DNA from: an uncultured Prevotellaceae bacterium
GTDB lineage: Bacteria; Bacteroidota; Bacteroidia; Bacteroidales; Bacteroidaceae
Assembly (NCBI GenBank): GCA_947303695.1
Contig: CAMYYX010000072.1
Coordinates: 1-8,524, forward strand
Reading direction: 5' to 3'
DNA: 8,524 bases
In this document: positions 1-6,376 of the stretch, in pieces
Position numbering within the stretch: the first letter of the stretch is position 1
Layout of the letters: every line of letters begins with the position of its first letter
The notes under the pieces: generated by a model
Database searches by the model: none
Seen by the model: the letters and a program-made list of their open reading frames with translations, nothing else
Told to the model about the DNA's origin: nothing
Program-made: the position numbers and the translations under genes

Positions 1-37
1 GGTAAGTCGGAGGTAAGTCGGAGGTAAGTCGGAGGTA
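1..37. repeat. Three tandem 11-bp repeats (GGTAAGTCGGA)
   Basis: GGTAAGTCGGA occurs three times head to tail (1-11, 12-22, 23-33), followed by a partial fourth unit GGTA at 34-37. The array may continue past the left edge. It lies just downstream of the leftward promoter at 70-100, so in RNA it would read as repeated TCCGACTTACC in the 5' leader of an off-window leftward gene. The unit length of 11 is not a multiple of three, which argues against a coding repeat. Confidence 0.85.
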
Positions 38-69
38 CTCGCTCGTTTTTCCCGCCTTTTTCGACACTA

Positions 70-100
70 CAAAGTTACGAAAATTTTTACAATTGTCAAA
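70..100 (-). promoter_or_regulatory. Leftward Bacteroidetes sigma-70-type promoter
   Basis: On the minus strand there is TTTG (complement of 97-100), a 19-bp spacer, then TAACTTTG (complement of 70-77). This matches the primary sigma consensus of Bacteroidetes, a -33 TTTG and a -7 TAnnTTTG separated by about 19-21 bp. Transcription would start near base 63 and run left out of the window through the tandem repeat. The driven gene is not visible. Confidence 0.65.
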
Positions 101-192
101 CATTATTTCGTATTTATTTTGTAAAAAAGGCACATATTACATAATATATGTAAAATTGTAAAGTCGAGATAGCAATACCGGAATACAGTTGT

Positions 193-372
193 AAAGACAA
201 CGGAGGTTCTGCTACAGTTGCTACAGTTGCTACAGTTGATTTTCGGGTCTATGCAGCTGAAAAATAAAGTTTATTTAATATATATTATATATTAAATAAA
301 AATTTCTTTTTGATTTTCATCACTTCATTTTTAACTGTAGCAACTGTAGCACTGTAGCGCTTTGTTGTCTTT
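193..372. repeat. Nested, co-centred inverted repeat with triplicated 9-mer arms
   Basis: The left arm has AAAGACAAC (193-201) followed by three copies of GCTACAGTT (211-219, 220-228, 229-237). The right arm mirrors it with AACTGTAGC (333-341), AACTGTAGC (342-350), ACTGTAGC (351-358, one base short) and then GTTGTCTTT (364-372). A perfect 31-bp AT palindrome sits between them, and all three layers share a centre near base 283-285. The remaining spacer sequence is not palindromic. A degenerate extra copy, TACAGTTG, lies at 184-191. It could be a small non-autonomous element, a cruciform-forming regulatory site, or a binding array for a dimeric protein; the sequence does not decide which. Confidence 0.85.
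270..300. repeat. Perfect 31-bp AT-only palindrome
   Basis: Bases 270-284 and 286-300 are exact reverse complements around a single central T at 285, so each arm is 15 bp and contains only A and T. It forms the core of the larger inverted repeat. It lacks the GC stem and U-tract of a classical terminator, and it lies between two diverging promoters, so a terminator role is unlikely. A strand-melting or cruciform role, or the core of a mobile repeat, fits better. Confidence 0.85.
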
Positions 373-435
373 TCCCCTTAATTTTGGAACTAACAACATC
401 TTCTTCGGCTAATTTTCCATACCCTCACAGAAAAC

Positions 436-523
436 TTTCCATGGGTTAAGGAGGGTTGACTTTTATAACTCGCTGAAAAACAATAAGTTCGTATTTTGCT
501 TTCGTTGCAAATTTTCCATGGGT
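436..523. repeat. Direct repeats of TTTCCATGGGT upstream of the regulator
   Basis: TTTCCATGGGT occurs exactly at 436-446 and at 513-523, starts 77 bp apart, and each copy is followed by an A-rich stretch. A diverged relative, TTTTCCATACCC, lies at 413-424. The repeats sit immediately upstream of the regulator's promoter and could be protein-binding sites, or remnants of a dispersed intergenic repeat. No function can be assigned from sequence alone. Confidence 0.5.
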
Positions 524-532
524 AAACGATAC

Positions 533-559
533 AAGTTACGAAAAAATGTTGTAACTTTG
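533..559 (+). promoter_or_regulatory. -7 promoter box of the regulator gene with overlapping inverted repeat
   Basis: TAACTTTG at 552-559 matches the Bacteroidetes -7 consensus TAnnTTTG and lies 21 bases before the ATG at 581, giving a short leader. No good -33 TTTG is present 19-21 bp upstream (around 527-532), so the promoter may be weak or need an activator. A 7-bp inverted repeat, AAGTTAC (533-539) and GTAACTT (551-557), overlaps the -7 box and could be an operator. The box also decides the start: the earlier in-frame ATG at 518 would be upstream of the transcript. Confidence 0.55.
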
Positions 560-580
560 CAGTCGAGAAAACCAATAACT

Positions 581-2017
581 ATGCATAGGAAAACAATATA
601 CATATTCATGATAGGTGTTTTGTTGCTTGCTTGCAATCAACAGCAAAAGGAATCTGATCAGTCAGCAGCCGATTGTTTGGAGTCGGCAGAGGCTGCTTTT
701 GCCAACGATAGCGTCCGTTTGGGCGAGAGTTTGCTACGAAAAACCATCCATTTGGCTGAGAAAACGGAAGATTGGCACACCTATTATATCGCATACCAGC
801 GATTGGCAGTAGCGTTGTCGCAGGGAAATCATGAAGAAGCCTTGCGGCTGATGAAGAAAGCCCTGACTATCTATGAGCAGCATCCAGACGATGAACGCAA
901 CTATGTCATCCTGCTCGACTATGCTGGTACCTATGCGGCACAAGTGGCCTTCCCTACAGATGGACCGTATGACGAAGCATTCGATTTCGTCCATCGAGCC
1001 TACGACATAGCAGAGAAAAACCGTATGACCGACCTTATGTGTCAGACACTCACCAGCCTTGCGAACATCGCTTGGGCGAAGGAAGATTATCGTCAGGCAC
1101 TCGACTATGCCCATCGAGCCGAACCTCTGGCAACTACCGACTTGCTTTCAGGCACATTGCAGGTGCTGGCTCGCAGCTATCTCAGCCTCAACATGCTCGA
1201 CTCGGCAGAGACCATCTATCGCCGGATAGAACCAGGCGATGATGTCCATCTGGCCTATATCGTGCAGAGCAACCTTGCCAAGATTTCGCTTCGACGTATG
1301 GGAGCTACAAAAGTAGAGGAGGACGTGGATGATGCCTTCGAGCAAGTGGAGGATTTCTATTACAAAGCCCTTGAACAGAAAGATCAGTATTATCAGGAGA
1401 CGTTGCGTCAGGAAATGGAGAATCAGCAACTGGAGTACCGTTCGCAGATGTATAGCCGTATACTTCTTGTGGTCATCATTGCAACGGTACTCATTCTTCT
1501 GGTGGTTGTGTTGGCCCTCCGCTATCGCCTTCGTATGCTTCGTCAGCAACGGGTGTACGAGGAATCGAAACTGAAAAACGAACTGATTATTCAAGAGCAG
1601 GAGAAACTTCGGCTTCAGGAGGAAACAGAGCATCAGAAGACCTTGCTGCATCAGGCAAACGAAGTGGTGGCATTCCTGCAGAACTACATCCTCGAACGTA
1701 CAGAGGTAGTGAAGAAGCTCAATCAAAGTAGCGATTCGCCTGTCAACCTCAATCCACGTGAATGGAACGAGATAGAGCGTACCCTCAATGCCATCGATGG
1801 CAACCGCTTTGCGAACATCCGTGAGCAGTACCCGGAGTTGCAGGAAGATGACATCCGTCTGTGCATCCTCACCCGTCTGGGTCTCAGCAATCGCAACATC
1901 GGCAACATCTACTGCATCACTATCTCAGCCGTTCAGCATCGTAAACTCAAGCTGAAGAAGGACATTTTCGGTGAAAGCAATCCTGACGTTACATTGGAAC
2001 AAATATTAACAAGATAA
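581..2017 (+). CDS. Membrane-anchored TPR lipoprotein regulator with C-terminal helix-turn-helix
   Basis: This 478-residue protein is probably a one-component regulator carrying a signal across the inner membrane. Residues 1-18 form a lipoprotein signal with lipobox LLAC and lipidated Cys18. Residues about 33-225 are helical and contain at least three TPR-like units (about 69-102, 154-187, 188-220), which usually bind peptides or proteins. A single membrane span lies at 294-313 (ILLVVIIATVLILLVVVLAL). A charged coiled coil follows at about 318-375, then a LuxR-like helix-turn-helix at about 417-460 (GLSNRNIGNIYCITISAVQ). The arrangement TPR outside, span, HTH inside matches a familiar Bacteroidetes regulator type; the topology is inferred. 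I chose ATG 581 over the in-frame ATG 518 because it places the lipoprotein signal at the N-terminus and lies after the -7 box. The stop is 6 bp before the serpin-module gene, so the two are probably co-transcribed and that gene is a likely target. No gene symbol is recognised. Confidence 0.85.
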   Translation: MHRKTIYIFMIGVLLLACNQQQKESDQSAADCLESAEAAFANDSVRLGESLLRKTIHLAEKTEDWHTYYIAYQRLAVALSQGNHEEALRLMKKALTIYEQHPDDERNYVILLDYAGTYAAQVAFPTDGPYDEAFDFVHRAYDIAEKNRMTDLMCQTLTSLANIAWAKEDYRQALDYAHRAEPLATTDLLSGTLQVLARSYLSLNMLDSAETIYRRIEPGDDVHLAYIVQSNLAKISLRRMGATKVEEDVDDAFEQVEDFYYKALEQKDQYYQETLRQEMENQQLEYRSQMYSRILLVVIIATVLILLVVVLALRYRLRMLRQQRVYEESKLKNELIIQEQEKLRLQEETEHQKTLLHQANEVVAFLQNYILERTEVVKKLNQSSDSPVNLNPREWNEIERTLNAIDGNRFANIREQYPELQEDDIRLCILTRLGLSNRNIGNIYCITISAVQHRKLKLKKDIFGESNPDVTLEQILTR

Positions 2018-2023
2018 AATGAA

Positions 2024-5000
2024 ATGATTATGAAAAGACTGGTTATTTTATTATTGATAGTCTGCCCACTGATGGCAAATGCTAAGACGACACTCCGCAC
2101 GATGCTGGTGGAGGGAAAGACGTGGTATTATACGTATCATCACTATAATGATGAGGCGGGTAAGTATGACGCACGGACATATAGCGTTTCGTACACTGTG
2201 AGGGGCGATACGGTGATTGACGGCCGTGAGTACAGGAAGATGTACCGATGGGACGAGGTGAGCCGCGAAACGCGCTATTATGGGGCTTTCCGTGAGGATG
2301 AGGATGGTCGGGTGTGGCAGTACTATGCGGGCGACCAGAAGGATTTCATGATTTGCGATATCACCACTTATTATTATTTTGAAGAGGCTGATGTTGCGGT
2401 AGAAGATGTAATCGACATAAATGGGAAGTTATTGAAACGCTATCAAAGGAGAGGTCTTATAGGTCTCGAGGGTGTGGGCCTTCAGAATTATGGAATCATA
2501 CTCTATCCTTTGGCTCCTGAACCTGACTGCTATTGCGATTACGAGACGTTTGAATATATGTTAGATGATGAATTCATTTTCTACAATTCCTTCTTCAATC
2601 TTCCTACGTATATTCAACTGACTGAGAACGAGAAAAAGCTGGTGGAGCAGAACAACGACTTTGCTTTTAACCTCTTCCGTAAGATACGCGACGGAAAGAG
2701 CAAGGTGCTCTCACCGCTGAGCATCACCTACGCGCTGGGTATGCTGAACAATGGTGCCGGAGGGCAGACTCAACAGGAAATAAACACGGTATTAGGATTT
2801 GATGACGTTGCTGCACAGAACGAATTCTGCCAGAAGATAACAAATGGCCTACTTACAGCCGGCTATACAGACAACACCACGAAGGCCATACTTTCGAACA
2901 CCATCTTTGTGAACAAAGGGCGTGGCTATGAATTGCAACAGGACTTCACACATACTGTGAACAATTATTATTATGCCTATCCGCAGTCGCGTGATTTCAA
3001 CGACGGAGAGACGCGCGGCGTCATCAATCAATGGGCAAGTGACCACACAGAGGGTATGGTTCAAGAGGTGTTGAGTGAACAAGAATTCGACCCTAATGCG
3101 GTAGACTATCTGTTGAATGCAACGTATTTCAAGGGGATGTGGAGCCGTCCGTTCGAGATCGAAAAAACAACGGACAAGCCATTTGCAGGCGGTGAGAAGG
3201 TGCCGATGATGGGCCAACGCATCCAAACGACTTATGCAGAGAACAATCTCTATCAGACCGTCAGCCTGCCCTACGGAAACGGAACCTACACCATGCAGGT
3301 GTTCCTTCCACGTGAAGGCAAGACGCTTGATGAGGTGTTGGAGAGCCTGAACGGGAAGAACTGGCAGATAACTGGTAATAATTATGAAGTAGGTCTGGAA
3401 CTGCCACGCTTCGAGATAGAAACCAATCAAGACCTAGTACATGTAATGTCTGCTTTAGGTATGCCTTCTGCTTTTAATCCCGGTACAGCTGATTTCTCAC
3501 ACATGTGTCCAATTATTACAGATGGAAACAACATCGGTGGTAACATCTACATTGACATGATGAAACAGGTAGCCAAGATTAAGGTCGATGAAATGGGTTC
3601 GAGGGCAGCAGCCGTCACTATCAGCGGTGCTCTCCCCACAAGCCTCCCTCCATACGCTTCGTTCTGTGCCAACCGTCCGTTCTTCTACATCATCAGCGAG
3701 CAATCGACAGGCGTCATCCTCTTCATGGGACAATATATGGGCAATCATCCAGAGGGAAAAGAAGACCCAACGGATGAGTTTTACCGTCCGTTTGTAGAAG
3801 AAGGTAAGGTATGGACCTATCATTATCATGGATATAATGGCCGAGAGTTTAATGTGGATCGCGTTATGGATGGTGATACCATTATTGGCGGGCAGACGTA
3901 TAAGAAAATCTATGACAAAATCGGTGGACAATATCTGTATGCCCTACGTGAAAAAGGGAAGAAGGTGTATATTGTTTCTAATGAAGCAGAATCGTTGCTA
4001 GATGAGACAGGAACAGAATCGTTGCTGTATGACTTCAGCAAGGATGTGGGCGATGTTATTGATGAATTAAAATATCCATTAATCGTGGCGAGCGTTGATA
4101 CGATTGATATTGATGGTGTCAAATTCCGTCGCATGCGTGTTCAAGATGCCAACCAGCCAATTGAGGAGTGGGACGATGAAATGATTAATATGTACAATTT
4201 CTGGATTGAAGGTGTCGGCTCAGAATGCCTGCTTGAATCAAGCATAAGAGAACCTGGTAATGACTATAATCTGTTATCCTGTCAAATAAACGGAAGGGTA
4301 TATACCCAGCAAGAGCTATTGGCTACCAATCCGAAAAAGATAGGTTTAGATCAATACCTTCCATTTGTGCAAGCAGGAAAAAGGTGGACAGTCAATCAAT
4401 CCTATGTGGGCAAAGAAAACTTGGACGAGATGACCTACACCTTGTCATACAATGAGGTATCCGAAAATGGGAATCAATACTATAGTATGTCGAGAAGCCT
4501 CAATGGCAATCTTGTGGATGATGAACCCTTTATGATACGTGAAAAGAACCGCAAAGTATACTTACACTTCCCTTACACAGAATATGAATATCTGTTGTTC
4601 GACTATTCTTTGAAGGCTGGCGATACATACTGGACTTATTCGTTAGATGAGCAGAAGGCTGTGGAATATGAGGTGTTGTCTGTCAGTGACTTTACAGACG
4701 GTCCCGAGTTCGTCTATCGTGAGTATGATGAAAAGGGCGATAGCATGAAAACCTATGTACGCTATCTGCGTAAATGGGTGGTTGAGCGAACAGATAAACC
4801 TATACAGAAAACATGGATAGAAGGTGTTGGTAGCCTCGAAGGCCCTTTGGCAAACATCTATGATGCTGCCCGAACTTCAGGCAGAGACTATCTGGCATAC
4901 GTTGAACTGGGTAGGTTGGATTACCTGCCATTCGAGTTCAATGACACAGTAAACTATCGATGGCACGGATGCAACTTGCCAACAGGAGCAGAGGATAACT

Positions 5001-5464
5001 GGGAGGAAGACTTCCACAAACTCACTTACGAACTAGAAGGCGACCGCTTGCATGTCTATGGGGAAGCACTTACACAATGCGGTCCAAACAACTATGCCTA
5101 TTTCAAGGAAGAACCGACCGATGATCCACTCACATATCGAATCCGTTTCTACATACAAGAGGTGGAGCCAACGATGGACTGCATGGCTCTCCATGCCACA
5201 AACTTCTATGTCTCAGGTTTCAATCCAAACCTCAACTACATCGTTGTTGACAACCGTGGCGAGGAGCATCCTGTCATCAATAGGACTCCACAGATGGCTT
5301 ATCACCCATTCGTTGAAGACGGTAAAGTTTGGAAAGTACAAGTCTTTTCATCTGGAACTTATTGGATGGGCAGGTGGCAAGAATATTATTATTTCGATGG
5401 CGACACTATCATAGACGGACAGATAGACAAGCGGATGATGTATGTGGAAGGGGCTAATGAATAA
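2024..5464 (+). CDS. Secreted multimodular protein with embedded serpin, cut short by an in-frame stop
   Basis: Residues 1-20 are a Sec signal peptide ending ANA; ATG 2030 (MKRLVIL...) is an equally good start. Residues 28-152 form a beta-rich module with landmarks VEGKTW, GDTVIDGREYRKMY and LEGVG. Residues about 201-574 are a complete serpin of normal size: SPLSITYALGMLNNGAGGQT, a YFKGMW strand, LPRFEIET, hinge GSRAAAVT (525-532) and signature FCANRPFFYII (547-557). Serpins trap serine or cysteine proteases when the reactive loop is cut; alignment to alpha-1-antitrypsin by eye puts P1-P1' at Thr539-Ser540. Further modules lie at 589-733 and 780-937 (each ending WIEGVGS). Residues about 966-1090 are a different beta-like segment with Cys1019 and Cys1053. 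A last module begins at 1095 and is cut by TAA at 5462. The same frame continues to 6322, so the ancestral protein was about 1430 residues. It is the second gene of the regulator operon. The serpin call is firm; the module function is unknown. Confidence 0.88.
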   Translation: MIMKRLVILLLIVCPLMANAKTTLRTMLVEGKTWYYTYHHYNDEAGKYDARTYSVSYTVRGDTVIDGREYRKMYRWDEVSRETRYYGAFREDEDGRVWQYYAGDQKDFMICDITTYYYFEEADVAVEDVIDINGKLLKRYQRRGLIGLEGVGLQNYGIILYPLAPEPDCYCDYETFEYMLDDEFIFYNSFFNLPTYIQLTENEKKLVEQNNDFAFNLFRKIRDGKSKVLSPLSITYALGMLNNGAGGQTQQEINTVLGFDDVAAQNEFCQKITNGLLTAGYTDNTTKAILSNTIFVNKGRGYELQQDFTHTVNNYYYAYPQSRDFNDGETRGVINQWASDHTEGMVQEVLSEQEFDPNAVDYLLNATYFKGMWSRPFEIEKTTDKPFAGGEKVPMMGQRIQTTYAENNLYQTVSLPYGNGTYTMQVFLPREGKTLDEVLESLNGKNWQITGNNYEVGLELPRFEIETNQDLVHVMSALGMPSAFNPGTADFSHMCPIITDGNNIGGNIYIDMMKQVAKIKVDEMGSRAAAVTISGALPTSLPPYASFCANRPFFYIISEQSTGVILFMGQYMGNHPEGKEDPTDEFYRPFVEEGKVWTYHYHGYNGREFNVDRVMDGDTIIGGQTYKKIYDKIGGQYLYALREKGKKVYIVSNEAESLLDETGTESLLYDFSKDVGDVIDELKYPLIVASVDTIDIDGVKFRRMRVQDANQPIEEWDDEMINMYNFWIEGVGSECLLESSIREPGNDYNLLSCQINGRVYTQQELLATNPKKIGLDQYLPFVQAGKRWTVNQSYVGKENLDEMTYTLSYNEVSENGNQYYSMSRSLNGNLVDDEPFMIREKNRKVYLHFPYTEYEYLLFDYSLKAGDTYWTYSLDEQKAVEYEVLSVSDFTDGPEFVYREYDEKGDSMKTYVRYLRKWVVERTDKPIQKTWIEGVGSLEGPLANIYDAARTSGRDYLAYVELGRLDYLPFEFNDTVNYRWHGCNLPTGAEDNWEEDFHKLTYELEGDRLHVYGEALTQCGPNNYAYFKEEPTDDPLTYRIRFYIQEVEPTMDCMALHATNFYVSGFNPNLNYIVVDNRGEEHPVINRTPQMAYHPFVEDGKVWKVQVFSSGTYWMGRWQEYYYFDGDTIIDGQIDKRMMYVEGANE

Positions 5465-5479
5465 AATTGGGTAAACTGA
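5462..5479 (+). other. Two in-frame stop codons interrupting the serpin-module gene
   Basis: In the frame of the 2024 gene, TAA (5462-5464) is followed by four sense codons (N-W-V-N), then TGA (5477-5479). The same frame then stays open to 6322. The codons from 5480 to 5653 read like family sequence (YVGAFYEKNRKVYYAPYN, LYDFTLSSGD) and complete the last module begun before the stops. Frame +1 is also open from 5461 to 5488, so a pair of compensating one-base indels could explain the patch instead of two substitutions. Either the gene is recently broken, or the consensus is wrong here, or the stops are read through; the first two are more likely. Confidence 0.85.
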
Positions 5480-5653
5480 ATCTTTACCCCAGCCAATCGT
5501 CCACAGAATTATGTTGGAGCGTTTTACGAGAAAAATCGGAAAGTATATTATGCTCCTTACAACGGAGGACAGCAGTTTCCGTTTGAACAGCTCTATGACT
5601 TCACACTCTCATCTGGCGACAGCATAGCTCGCCCTGACAATACGATAGTATTC

Positions 5654-6322
5654 GTGAACAAAATGTCTGGGGGCATCCCTGGTTTCAAAGGTACGTATTA
5701 TGAAATAGGACGTGGTGCGCAAAGCGAACGTTGGTTTGAAGGAGTCGGTAGTGAGTCCTGGCCACATCACGCATGGATGTTGAATGGAAATAAAGGTGAA
5801 CTCTATGCATGTACCGTTGGCGATGAGGTCATCTATTATAACAGCGAACAGGAAGATCCATATGGATATGGTATGGGAACCAAGAAGCGTCGATTTGACT
5901 TCACGCATACAACCAAGGTACAGCCTAAGGTTCCTCACAGAGCAGGAGAGGAACAGGAGAACCTCTATGGAGAATATAACGATCAACTCCTTGATATCAA
6001 ACTCAATCCACTCGACGATGCATACCTTGTCCGTATCACAGACAAAGCGGGTCAAGCCGTCTATGAGAAGGCCATCAATGCAGGCAACATCGTAGCCCTG
6101 AATATTGATATCTCTGCATACCCAGAAGGTCAGTATACCATCACCATCGAGAACAGCAAGGAGACCTTCACAGGAGAGTTCGATACAGATACAACAGGAA
6201 TTAGCCCCCTCCCAGCCTCCCCCAAGGGTGAGGAGATGATATACAACCTCCAAGGACAAAGAATGAACTCTTTACAGAAGGGTTTCAACATCATTGAAGG
6301 CAAAAAGAATTTTGTGAAATAG
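5654..6322 (+). CDS. C-terminal remainder of the interrupted serpin-module protein
   Basis: This is the downstream part of the gene beginning at 2024, in the same frame. The first possible starts are GTG 5654 and ATG 5663, but coding sense clearly extends back to 5480, and neither start has a promoter or signal peptide, so independent expression is doubtful. The start given is nominal. It holds the end of the last module (FEGVGSE, about residues 28-34 from the GTG), then a beta domain resembling DUF3244 or a T9SS-like C-terminal domain (about 109-177: LVRITDKAGQAVYEKAI ... AYPEGQYTITIEN). A linker with PLPASPKGEE follows, and then the tail IYNLQGQRMNSLQKGFNIIE...VK, a pattern I recognise from many Prevotella secreted proteins. 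In the intact protein this end would probably serve surface sorting or attachment. It is best treated as a pseudogene fragment unless the stops prove to be errors. Confidence 0.7.
   Translation: MNKMSGGIPGFKGTYYEIGRGAQSERWFEGVGSESWPHHAWMLNGNKGELYACTVGDEVIYYNSEQEDPYGYGMGTKKRRFDFTHTTKVQPKVPHRAGEEQENLYGEYNDQLLDIKLNPLDDAYLVRITDKAGQAVYEKAINAGNIVALNIDISAYPEGQYTITIENSKETFTGEFDTDTTGISPLPASPKGEEMIYNLQGQRMNSLQKGFNIIEGKKNFVK
6203..6236. repeat. GC-rich hairpin-like insert in the C-terminal linker, possible dispersed repeat
   Basis: This C-rich stretch stands out from its moderate-GC surroundings and encodes the low-complexity linker SPLPASPKGEE. Bases 6216-6233 can fold as a 7-bp stem with one mismatch and a CAAG loop (CCTCCCC, CAAG, GGTGAGG). 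From memory, similar CCTCCC...GGGAGG units recur between and inside genes of Prevotella and relatives, so this may be a dispersed repeat that landed in frame in a tolerant linker. The genome-wide copy number cannot be seen here. Confidence 0.45.
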
Positions 6323-6354
6323 TTTGGTAGTTAAATAGAAATGTTGTACTTTTG
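6323..6354 (+). promoter_or_regulatory. Bacteroidetes primary-sigma promoter for the third gene
   Basis: TTTG (6323-6326) and TACTTTTG (6347-6354) match the -33 and -7 (TAnnTTTG) consensus with a 20-bp spacer, within the usual 19-21 bp. Initiation would fall near 6361, giving a leader of roughly 16 bases before ATG 6377 and no Shine-Dalgarno sequence. The -33 box begins right after the TAG stop at 6320-6322. The third gene is therefore probably transcribed independently of the regulator-serpin operon, although read-through is possible because no terminator is visible between them. Confidence 0.75.
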
Positions 6355-6376
6355 CATCAATTAAATCCTAATAATT

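Larger units (their letters stand above)
1..580. other. Gene-free AT-rich intergenic region between divergent promoters
   Basis: No open frame in this stretch has a credible start, composition or recognisable product. It is AT-rich and full of short repeats. From left to right it holds an 11-bp tandem repeat, a leftward promoter, a nested inverted repeat of about 180 bp, short direct repeats containing CCATGG, and the -7 element of the rightward regulator gene. The leftward promoter implies a gene beyond the left edge transcribed away from the regulator, so this is a divergent intergenic region. I see no tRNA, CRISPR array or rho-independent terminator in it. Confidence 0.7.

Noticed and set aside
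131..153. Imperfect AT hairpin (ACATATTA...ATATATGT)
   Set aside because: It is short, imperfect and AT-only in an AT-rich stretch, and could easily arise by chance.
270..300. AT palindrome as a transcription terminator
   Set aside because: It has no GC stem or following T-tract appropriate to one direction, and no gene ends nearby; the flanking promoters diverge from it.
211..358. CRISPR array
   Set aside because: The repeats are 9 bp, directly abutting and mirrored; there are no spacers and no cas genes.
390..575. Minus-strand 61-codon frame in the intergenic region
   Set aside because: It spans the promoter and repeats, has no recognisable product, and its sequence reads as the complement of AT-rich non-coding DNA.
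518..580. Upstream in-frame ATG 518 as the start of the regulator
   Set aside because: It would add 21 residues before the lipoprotein signal and lies upstream of the -7 box at 552-559, so it would not be on the transcript. The ATG also falls inside a repeated CCATGG motif.
1148..1726. Minus-strand 192-codon frame
   Set aside because: It lies wholly antisense to the TPR-HTH gene, is unusually rich in His and Leu as expected for the complement of the Gln/Glu coiled coil, and has no domain.
2849..3430. Minus-strand 193-codon frame inside the serpin region
   Set aside because: It is antisense to highly conserved serpin motifs on the plus strand, and no promoter or domain supports it.
5462..5479. 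TGA as a selenocysteine codon
   Set aside because: A TAA lies four codons before it, no SECIS-like hairpin is evident, and the protein family gives no reason to expect selenocysteine.
5609..6259. Minus-strand 216-codon frame over the C-terminal remnant
   Set aside because: The plus-strand frame here completes the module and carries the DUF3244-like domain and tail. The minus frame shows no family features.
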